Notes: generated by a model not told the origin, from the letters alone. Numbered from the stretch's first letter, positions 53,936-63,038 are shown. The stretch is 64,000 bases of DNA from Cetobacterium_A somerae (GCF_044784365.2 NZ_CP173065.2); one strand, 5' to 3'. Numbers and translations are program-made.

Positions 53936-54466
53936 ATGTTAGAACTTTTTCTTACTTTTTTTAAGATTGGAATGTTTACCTTCGGAGGTGGATACGCCAT
54001 GATTCCACTTATAGAGAGAGAAATGATTTATGGAAAAAAATGGATTGATAAGGATGAGCTTCTTGAAATAATCTCTATTTCACAAATGACACCTGGTCCT
54101 ATTGCTATTAATGCTGCTACTTTTATTGGAAAAAAACGTATGGGTGTTTTAGGTTCTATTGCTGCTACTTTAGGAGTTGTTGGACCTTCTCTTTTAGTTA
54201 TTATTATAATTTCTGCATTTTTTGCCAAAAGTTTTCTAAATCCTGTAATGCAAAAATTATTTATTGGTCTAAGAGCAGGAATTGCTGCACTTATTTTATC
54301 TTCTGTTATTAAACTTTCTAAAAATACTTTAGTTGATAAATTAAGTTATTCTATATTTTTTATATCTCTATTAAGTTTAGTTCTGTTTAATGTATCACCT
54401 ATATTCTTAATTCTATTCTTTGGAATTGGTTGTATTATATTTTTCACTATTAAGGGGGACAGATGA
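53936..54466 (+). CDS. Chromate transporter, N-terminal-half type subunit
   Basis: A 176-residue CHR-domain membrane protein with about five to six segments. It has the family motifs FTFGGGYAMIPLIE near the start and SQMTPGPIAINAATFIG near residue 60. Classical ChrA is one 400-residue protein of two such halves; here the halves are separate genes, as in the short-chain CHR pairs of many bacteria. The next gene overlaps it by four bases. Chromate export is the named activity, but the natural role in an anaerobe may be sulfate or another anion. Confidence 0.87.
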   Translation: MLELFLTFFKIGMFTFGGGYAMIPLIEREMIYGKKWIDKDELLEIISISQMTPGPIAINAATFIGKKRMGVLGSIAATLGVVGPSLLVIIIISAFFAKSFLNPVMQKLFIGLRAGIAALILSSVIKLSKNTLVDKLSYSIFFISLLSLVLFNVSPIFLILFFGIGCIIFFTIKGDR

Positions 54467-54999
54467 TATACTTTACGCTTTTTTATGAATTTTTTAAAAT
54501 AGGACTTTTCTCTTTTGGTGGTGGGTTGGCAATGCTTCCTCTTATGCAAGATGTAGTTTTTAGACAAAATTGGTTAACAGAACAACAATTTTTAGATATC
54601 ATTGCAATCTCTCAAGTTACACCTGGTCCTATTGCTATTAATACAGCAACTTTTGTTGGACATCAGGTTGCTGGAATTCCTGGAGCTTTCATAGCTACCT
54701 TCAGTTCTGCCTTACCCTCTTTTATAGTTATCCTAATTGTAGCTAGTATTTTTTATAAAATAAAAGATAATCCTAAAAAAGACCTATTCTTTAGAGGAGT
54801 AAAACCAGTTACTCTAGCTCTTATATCTTTTGCTGGAATAATTATTGCTAAACCAACTTTTTTTGTAAGTGATTACTCTCAAGGAATCAAAGCAACTTTT
54901 ATTTTTCTTATTGTTTTTTTAGGAACCAAATATATTTCTAAAATCAATCCTATAATTATTTTATTACTGACATCTTTACTTGGTATTTTTATTTTTTAA
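54463..54999 (+). CDS. Chromate transporter, C-terminal-half type subunit
   Basis: A 178-residue partner of the preceding CHR protein with the same layout: FSFGGGLAMLPLMQ near the N-terminus and SQVTPGPIAINTATFVG near residue 60. The likeness of the two proteins shows they arose by duplication. Its ATG lies in the last codons of the first gene, so they are cotranslated and probably form a heterodimer. A TauE/SafE exporter follows after 31 bases. Confidence 0.87.
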   Translation: MIYFTLFYEFFKIGLFSFGGGLAMLPLMQDVVFRQNWLTEQQFLDIIAISQVTPGPIAINTATFVGHQVAGIPGAFIATFSSALPSFIVILIVASIFYKIKDNPKKDLFFRGVKPVTLALISFAGIIIAKPTFFVSDYSQGIKATFIFLIVFLGTKYISKINPIIILLLTSLLGIFIF

Positions 55000-55030
55000 A
55001 CTTATCTAATTTAACATCTTAGGAGGTCTC

Positions 55031-55798
55031 ATGTTTTTTATTTATTTTATAACTGCCATTTGTGCTACAACTTTAGGATCTTTAGCTGGACTTGGTGGGG
55101 GAGTAATTATCAAACCTGTTCTTGATGCTTTAGGAGACTACAATCTATCTACAGTAGGAGTATTATCTTCTGTTACAGTTTTTTCTATGGCACTTGTAGC
55201 TACTATTAAACAATTTAAATCTGGATTTAAAGCTGACTTTAATACAATTATTTTAGCTATTGGATCTATTCTGGGGGGAGGTATTGGAAAAAAATCTTTT
55301 GATATTTTTTTAAGTCTTTTTAAAAATGAAAGTTTCGGAAAAGGAATTCAAGCTTTAATTTTAATAGCACTTTTAAGTTTAGTTTTACTTAAAGACTATC
55401 TTCCAAAATATAAAATTAAAAATATTTTTATTATATTTTTAGTTGGACTTTTTCTCGGTGGAATCGCTTCATTTCTTGGCATTGGAGGCGGACCAATTAA
55501 TGTAGCTATTTTAGTTATGCTTTTTGCTTTTCCTACTAGAAATGCAGCTATTAGCTCTGTATTTATAATTTTATTATCTCAGTTTTCAAAATTATTTTTA
55601 ATCTTTATTGGAACGGGATTTTCTATTTATAATTTGGAGATGTTACCTTTAATGGTTATAGGTGGTATTCTTGGAGGACTTATTGGAGCAAAACTTAATC
55701 ATCGATTATCAAATGAATATATTGAAAAAATATTTAATATTTCTATTATTCTTATAATTTTATTAAATATTTTCAATGTTTATAAAGCTTTTAATTGA
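55031..55798 (+). CDS. TauE/SafE-family sulfite or organosulfur exporter
   Basis: A 255-residue membrane protein with about eight segments. The repeated TauE/SafE motif appears twice: SLAGLGGGVIIKPVL near residue 20 and SFLGIGGGPINVAIL near residue 147. Family members export sulfite, sulfoacetate or other organic anions. Its position after a split CHR transporter, with a terminator behind it, suggests an anion-export unit, possibly for sulfur oxyanions. Substrate is inferred. Confidence 0.85.
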   Translation: MFFIYFITAICATTLGSLAGLGGGVIIKPVLDALGDYNLSTVGVLSSVTVFSMALVATIKQFKSGFKADFNTIILAIGSILGGGIGKKSFDIFLSLFKNESFGKGIQALILIALLSLVLLKDYLPKYKIKNIFIIFLVGLFLGGIASFLGIGGGPINVAILVMLFAFPTRNAAISSVFIILLSQFSKLFLIFIGTGFSIYNLEMLPLMVIGGILGGLIGAKLNHRLSNEYIEKIFNISIILIILLNIFNVYKAFN

Positions 55799-55809
55799 TA
55801 TTTTATAAA

Positions 55810-55838
55810 AAAGATAGAGTTTTTTAATCTCTATCTTT
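55810..55838. terminator. Shared bidirectional terminator
   Basis: A 10-bp stem (55810-55819 with 55829-55838) with flanking A and T runs sits between the converging TauE-like and OLD-like genes and touches the latter's stop. Confidence 0.78.
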
Positions 55839-57144
55839 ATTTATATATTCTTTTTATTTTTTCTTCCAATTTCAAAGGAATTTCGTATTCATCTTCACTT
55901 ATTTTTTGGAGAGTATAGTATGGTTTATTTTTATAATTTTTTCGTTCTCTTTCTTCTTGATAAACCTCTTCCTCAATATCATTTTCAAACTCTATATAAT
56001 CACCTATATATTTATTTATAAGTCCTTTTATTTTTTTATTTTTCATATTAGAATTTTCTATTTCAGTCTCATTTCTCCACTTATGATTATCCTTATCATA
56101 AACTGCAACATATGGTATCTTATATGCATTTAAAATTTTTATAAATTGCGGAATAATACTTTTACTTCCACACTCTACTATTGAATAATTATAATTATAA
56201 ATCCCTAATTTTTTAGCTAAGTAAGATAGTGCTATTTTATCTGTTTGTCCTTCAACTAATATTACTTTTTTGGCAAAAAACATCTCTCCTCTATCCGGGT
56301 TTATCCAATAATTCATATTGAAATTTTTTATTTCATCACCATTTAAAAGTTTTCCAGTATATTGATAAACTTTTATGTCGTTTTTTATTTTTTTTATCAA
56401 ACAAATTGACTTATACTGCTTTAATCCCACAAAATAGCTTGAGTGAGTTTCCATAACTATTTGAACCCCAATCTCTGATAATTTAATCAATAGAGAGTAC
56501 ATCTCTCTGCTTCTTTGAGGGCTTAAATGTAATTCTGGTTCTTCAAATATTAAAAAAAGATTATCCAATTTTCCATTTAAATTATTCTTATAGTATTCAA
56601 TGTCATCTAAAATATTTTTTAAAAAACTAAATAAAACTTTTCTTTGTAAGCTTTGAGATAAAAAATTATCTTTTAAATATTGAATTTTACTTTCTAGTTC
56701 TTTTACTATTTTACTTTCATTGTTTTCTAAAATAAAAATATCTCTTATTTGGCATAGTGCATCATAAACTCCCACGTCTTTAGATGTAATTATTATTCCA
56801 TTTATTGTCAAAAGTTTATTTTTAACTTCATCTAATCTCAACTCTTTTTCTTTTCCATGATTCAAAATAAAATATCTACTATCTTCTCCTAATTTTTTTA
56901 ATAATTTAAAAGTACAAAAGCCTAAAGTTTTTTCAAAATATTTTATTTTTATCTCTATATCCATATTCTCATTCTTAAAATCACTATTTTGAATCTCATA
57001 TTTCCCTAAAATAGCCGAAAGACTTTTTAAAATACTAGTTTTACCTTTATTAGATTCACCAATTAATATTAATAATTTTTCAAACTCAATATTCAAATAG
57101 GTAATATTCTGCCAATTCTTTATGCTTAATCTTTTTATCTCCAT
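55837..57144 (-). CDS. OLD-family ATPase with TOPRIM nuclease domain
   Basis: A 435-residue protein with an N-terminal SMC/ABC-like ATPase and a C-terminal TOPRIM domain. Walker A is GESNKGKTS (29-37), Walker B LFLIFEEPELHL (196-206) with Glu201-Glu202, and the switch His is H234 in METHSSYF. The TOPRIM part holds the acidic residues E298 (ILVEGQTD) and D350/D352 (AVYDKDN). This is the layout of class 1 OLD nucleases such as P2 Old, though shorter than the usual 550-650 residues. OLD proteins act in phage defence or DNA repair. No Gabija-type helicase or reverse transcriptase neighbour is present, so it would act alone. Composition resembles its neighbours. Confidence 0.85.
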   Translation of the reverse strand: MEIKRLSIKNWQNITYLNIEFEKLLILIGESNKGKTSILKSLSAILGKYEIQNSDFKNENMDIEIKIKYFEKTLGFCTFKLLKKLGEDSRYFILNHGKEKELRLDEVKNKLLTINGIIITSKDVGVYDALCQIRDIFILENNESKIVKELESKIQYLKDNFLSQSLQRKVLFSFLKNILDDIEYYKNNLNGKLDNLFLIFEEPELHLSPQRSREMYSLLIKLSEIGVQIVMETHSSYFVGLKQYKSICLIKKIKNDIKVYQYTGKLLNGDEIKNFNMNYWINPDRGEMFFAKKVILVEGQTDKIALSYLAKKLGIYNYNYSIVECGSKSIIPQFIKILNAYKIPYVAVYDKDNHKWRNETEIENSNMKNKKIKGLINKYIGDYIEFENDIEEEVYQEERERKNYKNKPYYTLQKISEDEYEIPLKLEEKIKRIYK

Positions 57145-57158
57145 TTTTTCACCTACTT

Positions 57159-57614
57159 TTATTTTGGTAGTTGTACTCTTTTAACTTTCATAGAATAACC
57201 TAAAACTCCCCAAGGATCAATTGATCCTTTTAAACTTAGTGTATTATCATCAATAACTTTCGCTGAACCATAATACTTTTTTCCATTCCAAGAATCATAT
57301 ATCCACCCATCTACTAATGAAGTTCCTTGTTTATTTAATTTTAATCCTCCAACAACTTGTAAATCCATAACTTTTCTTTTTCTTAAACTTGAGTTAGGAT
57401 TTTTTCTATCTATCTGTTCAATCCCTTCCATAGGATCACCTTCTGGATAGGTTAAATCTTTTAACCATCTTACATATCCTACATACTCTTTATTTACTTT
57501 TTCAATCTGAATTATTACTTTTCCATCTGGCATCTCCCAATACCCAACATACGGATCTTTAGAAAAAAGCTGACTAACTATGACTAAAAATAATATTATA
57601 GAATATTTTTTCAT
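57159..57614 (-). CDS. DUF2147 family exported protein
   Basis: A 151-residue secreted protein: a signal peptide of about 18 residues (cleavage near LFSKDP) and a DUF2147 beta-barrel-like domain shown by DPYVGYWEMPDGKVIIQIEK near its start, the GWIYDSWNGKKYYGSA segment and the closing LGYSMKVKRV. The family is lipocalin-like and widespread in Gram-negative bacteria; function is unknown. It lies 9 bases after the isoprenoid-synthase-like gene and 14 bases before the OLD gene, so the three are likely one transcript. Confidence 0.8.
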   Translation of the reverse strand: MKKYSIILFLVIVSQLFSKDPYVGYWEMPDGKVIIQIEKVNKEYVGYVRWLKDLTYPEGDPMEGIEQIDRKNPNSSLRKRKVMDLQVVGGLKLNKQGTSLVDGWIYDSWNGKKYYGSAKVIDDNTLSLKGSIDPWGVLGYSMKVKRVQLPK

Positions 57615-57623
57615 CCTTCCTCC

Positions 57624-58532
57624 TTAATCTAAAATAGAGACATATTCTTTTAAGCCTCTTAATTCGAAAAGTTTCTTCAAGACTTTTTTAGCTTCCTTCT
57701 TATTAATTGGAAACTCATTATCTTCTAAAATTTTAAACCCATTATACGCATTTTCTGATACTTTTTTTAAATACTCTTCTCTTACAACTTCTTCATCCTT
57801 CTCACTATAAAGTAATGCTGATCTTAAAAGATTTATTTTCCCACTCTCTTCATCTTCTTCTATATCAAAAAAATCATCTAAAGCTTGTAAAGCCATACCT
57901 ATTTCAAATATTCCATTTGAATACTCTCTTAGCTTTGAATTTTCTTCAATTACTAATGGAGCTTCTAAACTTATCTTTAATAACTCTCCACCTATTCCAC
58001 TATGTATTTTTTCTAATATATATTTCTCATTTGGATATTCCAAATACTGAGATTTATCTCTTAAACTTTCACTCATAGCAATAAGATATATTTTATCAAA
58101 AATTTTTTTTACTGCGATATCTTTTCCTTCATTTAATTCTAAACATTCTTTTGTTAAAAAATTTTGACAAATTAACATTATTAAGCTATTTGATACCATC
58201 TGATTTTTTAAACTTTTTATAAAAATTAACCCTTTATCTTCATTATCTATCATATTATCAGTTGATGTCACTATTTGCCTTAAATACGTTATTATTTTAC
58301 CATAACTAACAATATGCTTTTTTGAAACTTTACTCTCTAAAAGAATTGATATTATTAATAGTGTAAAAAAATTCTTTTTAAATGACTCTTTAAAATTTAT
58401 ATTTTTAAAATCTATTTCTAACTCTTTTGTAAATTTAAAATTTTTCAAATCACTTTCAATCTCATTTTGTGCTTTTCCTAGAATTTTAAAGGCATTCATT
58501 AATAATTTGCCAAGTAAAATATGATTTTTCAT
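57624..58532 (-). CDS. Divergent class 1 isoprenoid-synthase-like protein
   Basis: A 302-residue all-helical protein distantly like polyprenyl diphosphate synthases. The first Asp-rich site is altered to DNMID (92-96) followed by NEDKG, with no Arg-Arg after it. The second is DDFFD (219-223), well formed and inside QALDDFFDIEED. The missing arginines, which hold the allylic diphosphate's partner, suggest a changed reaction or a terpene-cyclase-like or scaffold role. It heads the small operon with the DUF2147 and OLD genes. The family call is moderate and the function open. Confidence 0.6.
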   Translation of the reverse strand: MKNHILLGKLLMNAFKILGKAQNEIESDLKNFKFTKELEIDFKNINFKESFKKNFFTLLIISILLESKVSKKHIVSYGKIITYLRQIVTSTDNMIDNEDKGLIFIKSLKNQMVSNSLIMLICQNFLTKECLELNEGKDIAVKKIFDKIYLIAMSESLRDKSQYLEYPNEKYILEKIHSGIGGELLKISLEAPLVIEENSKLREYSNGIFEIGMALQALDDFFDIEEDEESGKINLLRSALLYSEKDEEVVREEYLKKVSENAYNGFKILEDNEFPINKKEAKKVLKKLFELRGLKEYVSILD

Positions 58533-58620
58533 AATGCCCTCCTATATTTTCAGTATTTATAAATAACTATATTACTAATTACTTTTTATTTGTATTTTTC
58601 TTTTATTTTTTGCTAAAAAA

Positions 58621-58642
58621 AGTGGAGTTAAAAAACTCCACT
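58621..58642 (-). terminator. Terminator after gltX
   Basis: A 9-bp perfect stem (58621-58629 with 58634-58642), A4 loop, and T6 on the minus strand, partly inside the first bases after the gltX stop. Confidence 0.83.
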
Positions 58643-58647
58643 ATTCA

Positions 58648-60156
58648 TTAAATGTTATATAATTTTTTCATTCTCTCTATTCTTGCTAAAGTTCTATCTC
58701 TACCAATAATAGAAACTAGGTTGTAAAGGTCTGCACCTTTTGGAAGTCCTGTTAGTACTGCTCTTAAAGGCATGTATACCTTTCCTGGTCCCTCTCCAAC
58801 TTCGTCTAAAGTTTCTTTTAATAACTCTTTAGCTCTATCAATAGAAATAGCCTCATCACATGCCGCTATTTTCTCTTGGAATAGGTTTATTGATTTCTTT
58901 CCAGTTTCATCTTGAATAACTGTATAAAGTCTTTCAATTCCTTTTACTTCTTTTTTATCTGTTTCCTCAGTTACAACTGGTAAAGTATACTCATCTTTAA
59001 AATAAACTTCTGATTGATCTACAATTTCCTTTATAGTTTGAGCTCCCTCTCTTAAGATATCAACTACTCTAGATAAAGTATCAAACTCTTTCTCTGTTAA
59101 CTCTTCACCAATTAATTCTGCATTTCTAAAGAATGGAACAGCTAATTCTGTTAACTCTTTTAAATCTTTCATTCTCATATGTTGATTATTTACCCAACCT
59201 AATTTAACTAAGTCAAATACAGGTCCTCCTAAAGATACTTTGTCTATATCAAAGTTATCTTTAAACTCTTGAAGTGTAAATATTTCTTTATTTTCTCCAA
59301 ATGAATATCCCATTAATCCTAAGAAGTTTACGATACCCTCTTTTAAGTATCCCTCTTCCCTATACCAGTTTAGTGATACCGGATTTTTTCTCTTAGATAT
59401 CTTTGTTCTATCAGAGTTTCTAAGAAGTGGCATGTGTATAAATTCTGGCTCCTGCCATCCAAATGCTTTATATAATTGAATATGTTTTGGTGTAGATGCA
59501 ATCCATTCTTCAGCTCTAATTACGTGAGTAATATTCATTAAGTAATCATCTACAACATTTGCTAAGTGATAAGTTGGGAACCCATCGCCTTTTAATAAAA
59601 CTTGGTCATCTATTTTATTATTTTCAAAAACGATATCTCCTCTTAGTCTATCTTTTATTATTGTTTCTCCCTCATAAGGCATTTTAAGTCTGATTACATA
59701 CTCTTCACCAGCTGCTAACTTAGCCTCAATTTCCTCTTTAGAAAGAGATCTACAATGACCATCATATCCAGGAGCTTTTCCCATAGCTTTTTGTCTTTCT
59801 CTTAACTTTTCTAATCTATCCTGAGTACAGAAGCAGTAATATGCTTCACCTTTTTCAACTAATTTATGTGCGTACTCTCCATATAAGTGGAATCTCTCTG
59901 ACTGTCTATAAGGTCCTACTGGTCCTCCTACATCTGGACCCTCTGCATAATCTAATCCTAGCCATTTTAAAGCATCGAATATCATTTGCTCTGATCCTTC
60001 TGTGTATCTATTTTGGTCAGTATCCTCTATTCTTAATATAAAGTCTCCACCATTTTTATAAGCAAAAGCTAAGTTGAATAACGCAATGTAAGCTGTTCCT
60101 ACGTGTGGATCTCCTGTTGGAGAAGGCGCGATTCTTGTTCTTACTCTTCTTTCCAT
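58648..60156 (-). CDS. gltX: Glutamyl-tRNA synthetase
   Basis: Class I synthetase charging tRNA-Glu. The 502-residue protein has the HIGH-type motif in APSPTGDPHVGTAYIAL, a zinc-binding-type insertion (CFCTQDRLEKLR, with a later CRSL), the KMSKS-type motif KISKRKN and an all-helical anticodon-binding C-terminus. Whether it also charges tRNA-Gln (non-discriminating, needing GatCAB) cannot be told here. It follows prfB by 73 bases and is ended by a terminator. Confidence 0.96.
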   Translation of the reverse strand: MERRVRTRIAPSPTGDPHVGTAYIALFNLAFAYKNGGDFILRIEDTDQNRYTEGSEQMIFDALKWLGLDYAEGPDVGGPVGPYRQSERFHLYGEYAHKLVEKGEAYYCFCTQDRLEKLRERQKAMGKAPGYDGHCRSLSKEEIEAKLAAGEEYVIRLKMPYEGETIIKDRLRGDIVFENNKIDDQVLLKGDGFPTYHLANVVDDYLMNITHVIRAEEWIASTPKHIQLYKAFGWQEPEFIHMPLLRNSDRTKISKRKNPVSLNWYREEGYLKEGIVNFLGLMGYSFGENKEIFTLQEFKDNFDIDKVSLGGPVFDLVKLGWVNNQHMRMKDLKELTELAVPFFRNAELIGEELTEKEFDTLSRVVDILREGAQTIKEIVDQSEVYFKDEYTLPVVTEETDKKEVKGIERLYTVIQDETGKKSINLFQEKIAACDEAISIDRAKELLKETLDEVGEGPGKVYMPLRAVLTGLPKGADLYNLVSIIGRDRTLARIERMKKLYNI

Positions 60157-60229
60157 TATAATCTCTCCCTTTTTTGTAATTTGTACCCTATATTATAATC
60201 CATATAGATAATAATTTCAAGATTACTTA

Positions 60230-61334
60230 CTAGTTTTTATTTTTTGACCATCTCAGGTATCCATTTATAAAGTCGTCAATGTCTCCATCCATAACAGCTC
60301 TTATGTTTCCTGACTCTACTCCTGTCCTATGATCCTTAACCATTGTATAAGGTTGGAATACATATGATCTAATTTGATTTCCCCAACCTATATCACTTTG
60401 TTCTCCTTGAATTTTTTTCAATTCTTCCTCTTTTTTCTTCATCTCAAGTTCTAAAAGTTTTGATTTTAAAAGTTTCATAGCTGTCTCTCTATTACTCAAC
60501 TGAGATCTTTCTCTTTGGCAAGTTACAACTACTCCAGTTGGAATATGAGTTATTCTAACTGCTGAGTCAGTCATATTTACGTGCTGACCTCCAGCTCCTG
60601 AAGCTCTATATGTGTCTATTCTTAAATCTCCTGAATCTATTGTTATCTCTACTGTATCGTCAACTTCTGGCATTATATCAACAGATGCAAATGATGTATG
60701 TCTTTTTTTATTAGCATCAAAAGGTGATATTCTTACAAGTCTATGAACTCCCTTTTCTCCTTTTAAATACCCATATGCTCTTGTTCCTTCAACTAAAAGA
60801 GTGATTGATTTTATTCCAACAGAATCTCCTGCCATATAATCCATCTCTGTAACTTTAAATCCTCTAGTATTAAACCATCTCATATACATTCTATAAAGCA
60901 TATCAGCCCAATCACAAGCCTCTGTTCCTCCTGCTCCTGAGTGAATTGTAACTATAGCGTTATTGCTATCATACTCTCCATCTAAAAGCATCTTAGTATC
61001 AAAATTATCAATCATATGCATAAGTTTATTATGTTTTTCCTCTAACTCATCAGTGAAGTCATCTTCTCCCATAGAAACAAAGTCTATTAAAACTTCCTCA
61101 TCAAAAAATATATTCTCTATAGATTCAAACTCTTTTACAATATCTTTTTCTTCATTCATCTCTTTTATTATTTTTCCACTAGTAAGTTTATCATTCCAAA
61201 ATCCATCCTCTAGTGTTTTTTTCTCTAAAGTGGCAATCTTTTCTCTTCTACCATCTAAGTCAAAGAGACCCCCTTATAGCATCTATTTGATTTTTAAACT
61301 GGTTATATTCTCTTTTTAATTCCAAAATATCCAT
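60230..61334 (-). CDS. prfB: Peptide chain release factor 2, with programmed +1 frameshift
   Basis: Ends translation at UGA and UAA. The gene starts at the ATG at 61334 (AGGAGG upstream), runs 24 codons to an in-frame UGA at 61262-61260 and continues in the +1 frame to 60230, giving 367 residues, the normal RF2 length. The larger part has the RF2 anticodon-like SPF tripeptide (VRISPFDANK) and the catalytic GGQ in SGAGGQHVN. The slip site is annotated separately. Low RF2 slows termination at UGA and raises frameshifting, so the protein controls its own level. It follows the NuoE-like gene by 19 bases. Confidence 0.95.
61259..61274 (-). promoter_or_regulatory. prfB recoding site
   Basis: On the minus strand AGGGGG (61274-61269), an internal Shine-Dalgarno-like stimulator, is followed by TCT CTT TGA C. 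The ribosome slips from CTT by +1 to read GAC. This is the classical bacterial RF2 signal, with TCT in place of the E. coli TAT. Confidence 0.95.
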
Positions 61335-61353
61335 TAAAAACTCCTCCTAATAT

Positions 61354-61773
61354 TTACTTTAAATTTAATAATAATTTTTCTAATTCTTCTAATGTTTTAT
61401 ACGAATAATACTCCTCATTAATCTTTAGAGCACTACCCTTTCCACATCTTCCTAAACAGTGTCTCTCCTCTATTGGAAAATCAACTTCTGATTTTAATTC
61501 TGCTAGTTTCTCTTTTAAACCAGGTTGAATACAATTTCTTCCTGTACAAATTTGAACATAGTTTTTAGTTCTTGCCTTTTGTAACTTAGGATAAAATTTT
61601 ATTGTACTTTCTAATGAAAATGGAAAAATATCCATTTTTTTAGCTATATAATTCAAAACTTCATCTGGTAAATATCCTAACTCATCTACAACAAAAGATA
61701 AAACCTTATAATCATTTTTTTTATCTTCTAAATTTTCTATATAATTATCTAATTCTTGATAAAACTCTTTCAT
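61354..61773 (-). CDS. Stand-alone NuoE-like [2Fe-2S] protein
   Basis: A 139-residue thioredoxin-like ferredoxin of the NuoE/HydC type. The N-terminal helices (LGYLPDEVLNYIAKKM) match HydC, and the cluster cysteines are in CTGRNCIQPG (C-x4-C) and CLGRCGKGS (C-x3-C). No NuoF-type partner is adjacent; it lies between acpS, whose stop it overlaps by four bases, and prfB. It could serve the HydB flavoprotein 57 kb away or another oxidoreductase. The function is inferred. Confidence 0.82.
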   Translation of the reverse strand: MKEFYQELDNYIENLEDKKNDYKVLSFVVDELGYLPDEVLNYIAKKMDIFPFSLESTIKFYPKLQKARTKNYVQICTGRNCIQPGLKEKLAELKSEVDFPIEERHCLGRCGKGSALKINEEYYSYKTLEELEKLLLNLK

Positions 61774-62150
61774 TTTACCTCTCTTTCCATTATTATCGCA
61801 ACAGCTGTTGCATACTCTTTACAATGAGATATTGATATATCCACTATAAATCTATCATTTTTATTTTCTAAATTACCTTTTAAAGTTACCTCAGGTTTTC
61901 CTAAAGAGTTATTTAAAATCTCTATATCTACAAGATTAAATCCTCTTACTCCAGTTCCTAAAGCTTTAGATATAGCTTCTTTAGCCGAAAATCTTCCTGC
62001 ATAACTTTCTGCTTTATCTCCTTTTTCCTGTATTTGGGCTATCTCCTTTGATGTAAAGACTCTCTCTTTAAAACCATTTTTTCCAATAGCTTTTGATATT
62101 CTTTCTATTTCTACAATATCATTTCCTATTCCTATAAATTTCATAGCCAT
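61770..62150 (-). CDS. acpS: Holo-[acyl-carrier-protein] synthase
   Basis: Moves 4'-phosphopantetheine from CoA to acyl carrier protein, needed for fatty acid synthesis. The 126-residue protein has the metal-binding Asp in GIGNDIVEIERI, the FSAKEAISKALGTG motif and the late DISISHCKEYATA segment, all of the small AcpS class. Two in-frame starts, 62150 and 62144, are possible. It lies 3 bases after the tatD stop and overlaps the NuoE-like gene. Confidence 0.94.
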   Translation of the reverse strand: MAMKFIGIGNDIVEIERISKAIGKNGFKERVFTSKEIAQIQEKGDKAESYAGRFSAKEAISKALGTGVRGFNLVDIEILNNSLGKPEVTLKGNLENKNDRFIVDISISHCKEYATAVAIIMEREVK

Positions 62151-62153
62151 ATT

Positions 62154-62912
62154 CTAACCTATTCTATATAGCTTCTTAGCATTTTCTGTAGTTATTTTTG
62201 TAACATCTTCAACACTAATCTCTTTTATTTCAGCTATTTTCTTTGCTACATATTCAACATAAATAGGTTCATTTCTTTTTCCTCTGAAAGGCTCTGGAGT
62301 TAAATATGGACAATCAGTTTCAATAACTATTCTATCTAAAGGAATATCTTTTACAACTTCAACTGCTTTTTTACTATTTTTAAAAGTTAAAGTTCCACCA
62401 ATTCCTAAGTAAAATCTATCAACTAATTGCTTTGCTGTTTCTAAAGATCCTGGATAACAGTGAATAACTCCAGTTATGTTTGGATACTCTTTTAAAATAT
62501 TAACAGTATCTTCCATAGCATCTCTTGTATGAATAACAACTGGTTTATTTAATTTTTCTGCAAGCTCTAGTTGTTTTTTGAATCTCTCTTGTTGAACCTC
62601 TTTAGGTTCTGTCATCCAATGATAATCTAATCCTATCTCACCAATGGCTACAACCTTTGGATTTTTTCCTAGGAGTTCAAGTTCTTTTTCAACCTCTTCA
62701 TCATACTCAGCTATATCAATTGGATGAACTCCTATTACAGCATATATAAAATCATATTCTTTGGCTAACTCTAAGCTTTTTTTAGAACTAGCTAAGTCAT
62801 ATCCTATATTTACACAAAACTCTAAATTTTCTTTTATTCTTTCTATTACTTCTAATCTATCTTCATCGAATTTTTCATTGTCTAAATGACAATGTGTATC
62901 CACTAATTTCAT
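62154..62912 (-). CDS. tatD: TatD-family metal-dependent DNase
   Basis: A 252-residue TIM-barrel hydrolase. The metal site is visible in DTHCHLD at the start, GEIGLDYHW (Glu), the VIHTRDA and IHCYPG histidines and the ETDCPYL Asp. TatD proteins degrade DNA 3'-5' and have been linked to repair and D-aminoacyl-tRNA proofreading in some species. It is the first gene of the minus-strand run tatD-acpS-NuoE-like-prfB. A TG-extended -10 (TGATAAAAT on the minus strand, upstream near 62960) could be its promoter. Confidence 0.93.
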   Translation of the reverse strand: MKLVDTHCHLDNEKFDEDRLEVIERIKENLEFCVNIGYDLASSKKSLELAKEYDFIYAVIGVHPIDIAEYDEEVEKELELLGKNPKVVAIGEIGLDYHWMTEPKEVQQERFKKQLELAEKLNKPVVIHTRDAMEDTVNILKEYPNITGVIHCYPGSLETAKQLVDRFYLGIGGTLTFKNSKKAVEVVKDIPLDRIVIETDCPYLTPEPFRGKRNEPIYVEYVAKKIAEIKEISVEDVTKITTENAKKLYRIG

Positions 62913-63038
62913 AACTTCACCTCTTTTGAATTTTCAAAAAACTTTTAATATATTTTATCACAATAACAGTATATTTTCCAGATTCTACTACACTCTATTT
63001 AATATTTATGTTTTTTTATAAGAAAAGTAAAGATTTTG

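Noticed and set aside
56220..58532. The OLD, DUF2147 and isoprenoid-synthase-like trio as a new defence island
   Set aside because: No mobile element, no composition shift and no recognised effector partner; linkage alone is not enough.
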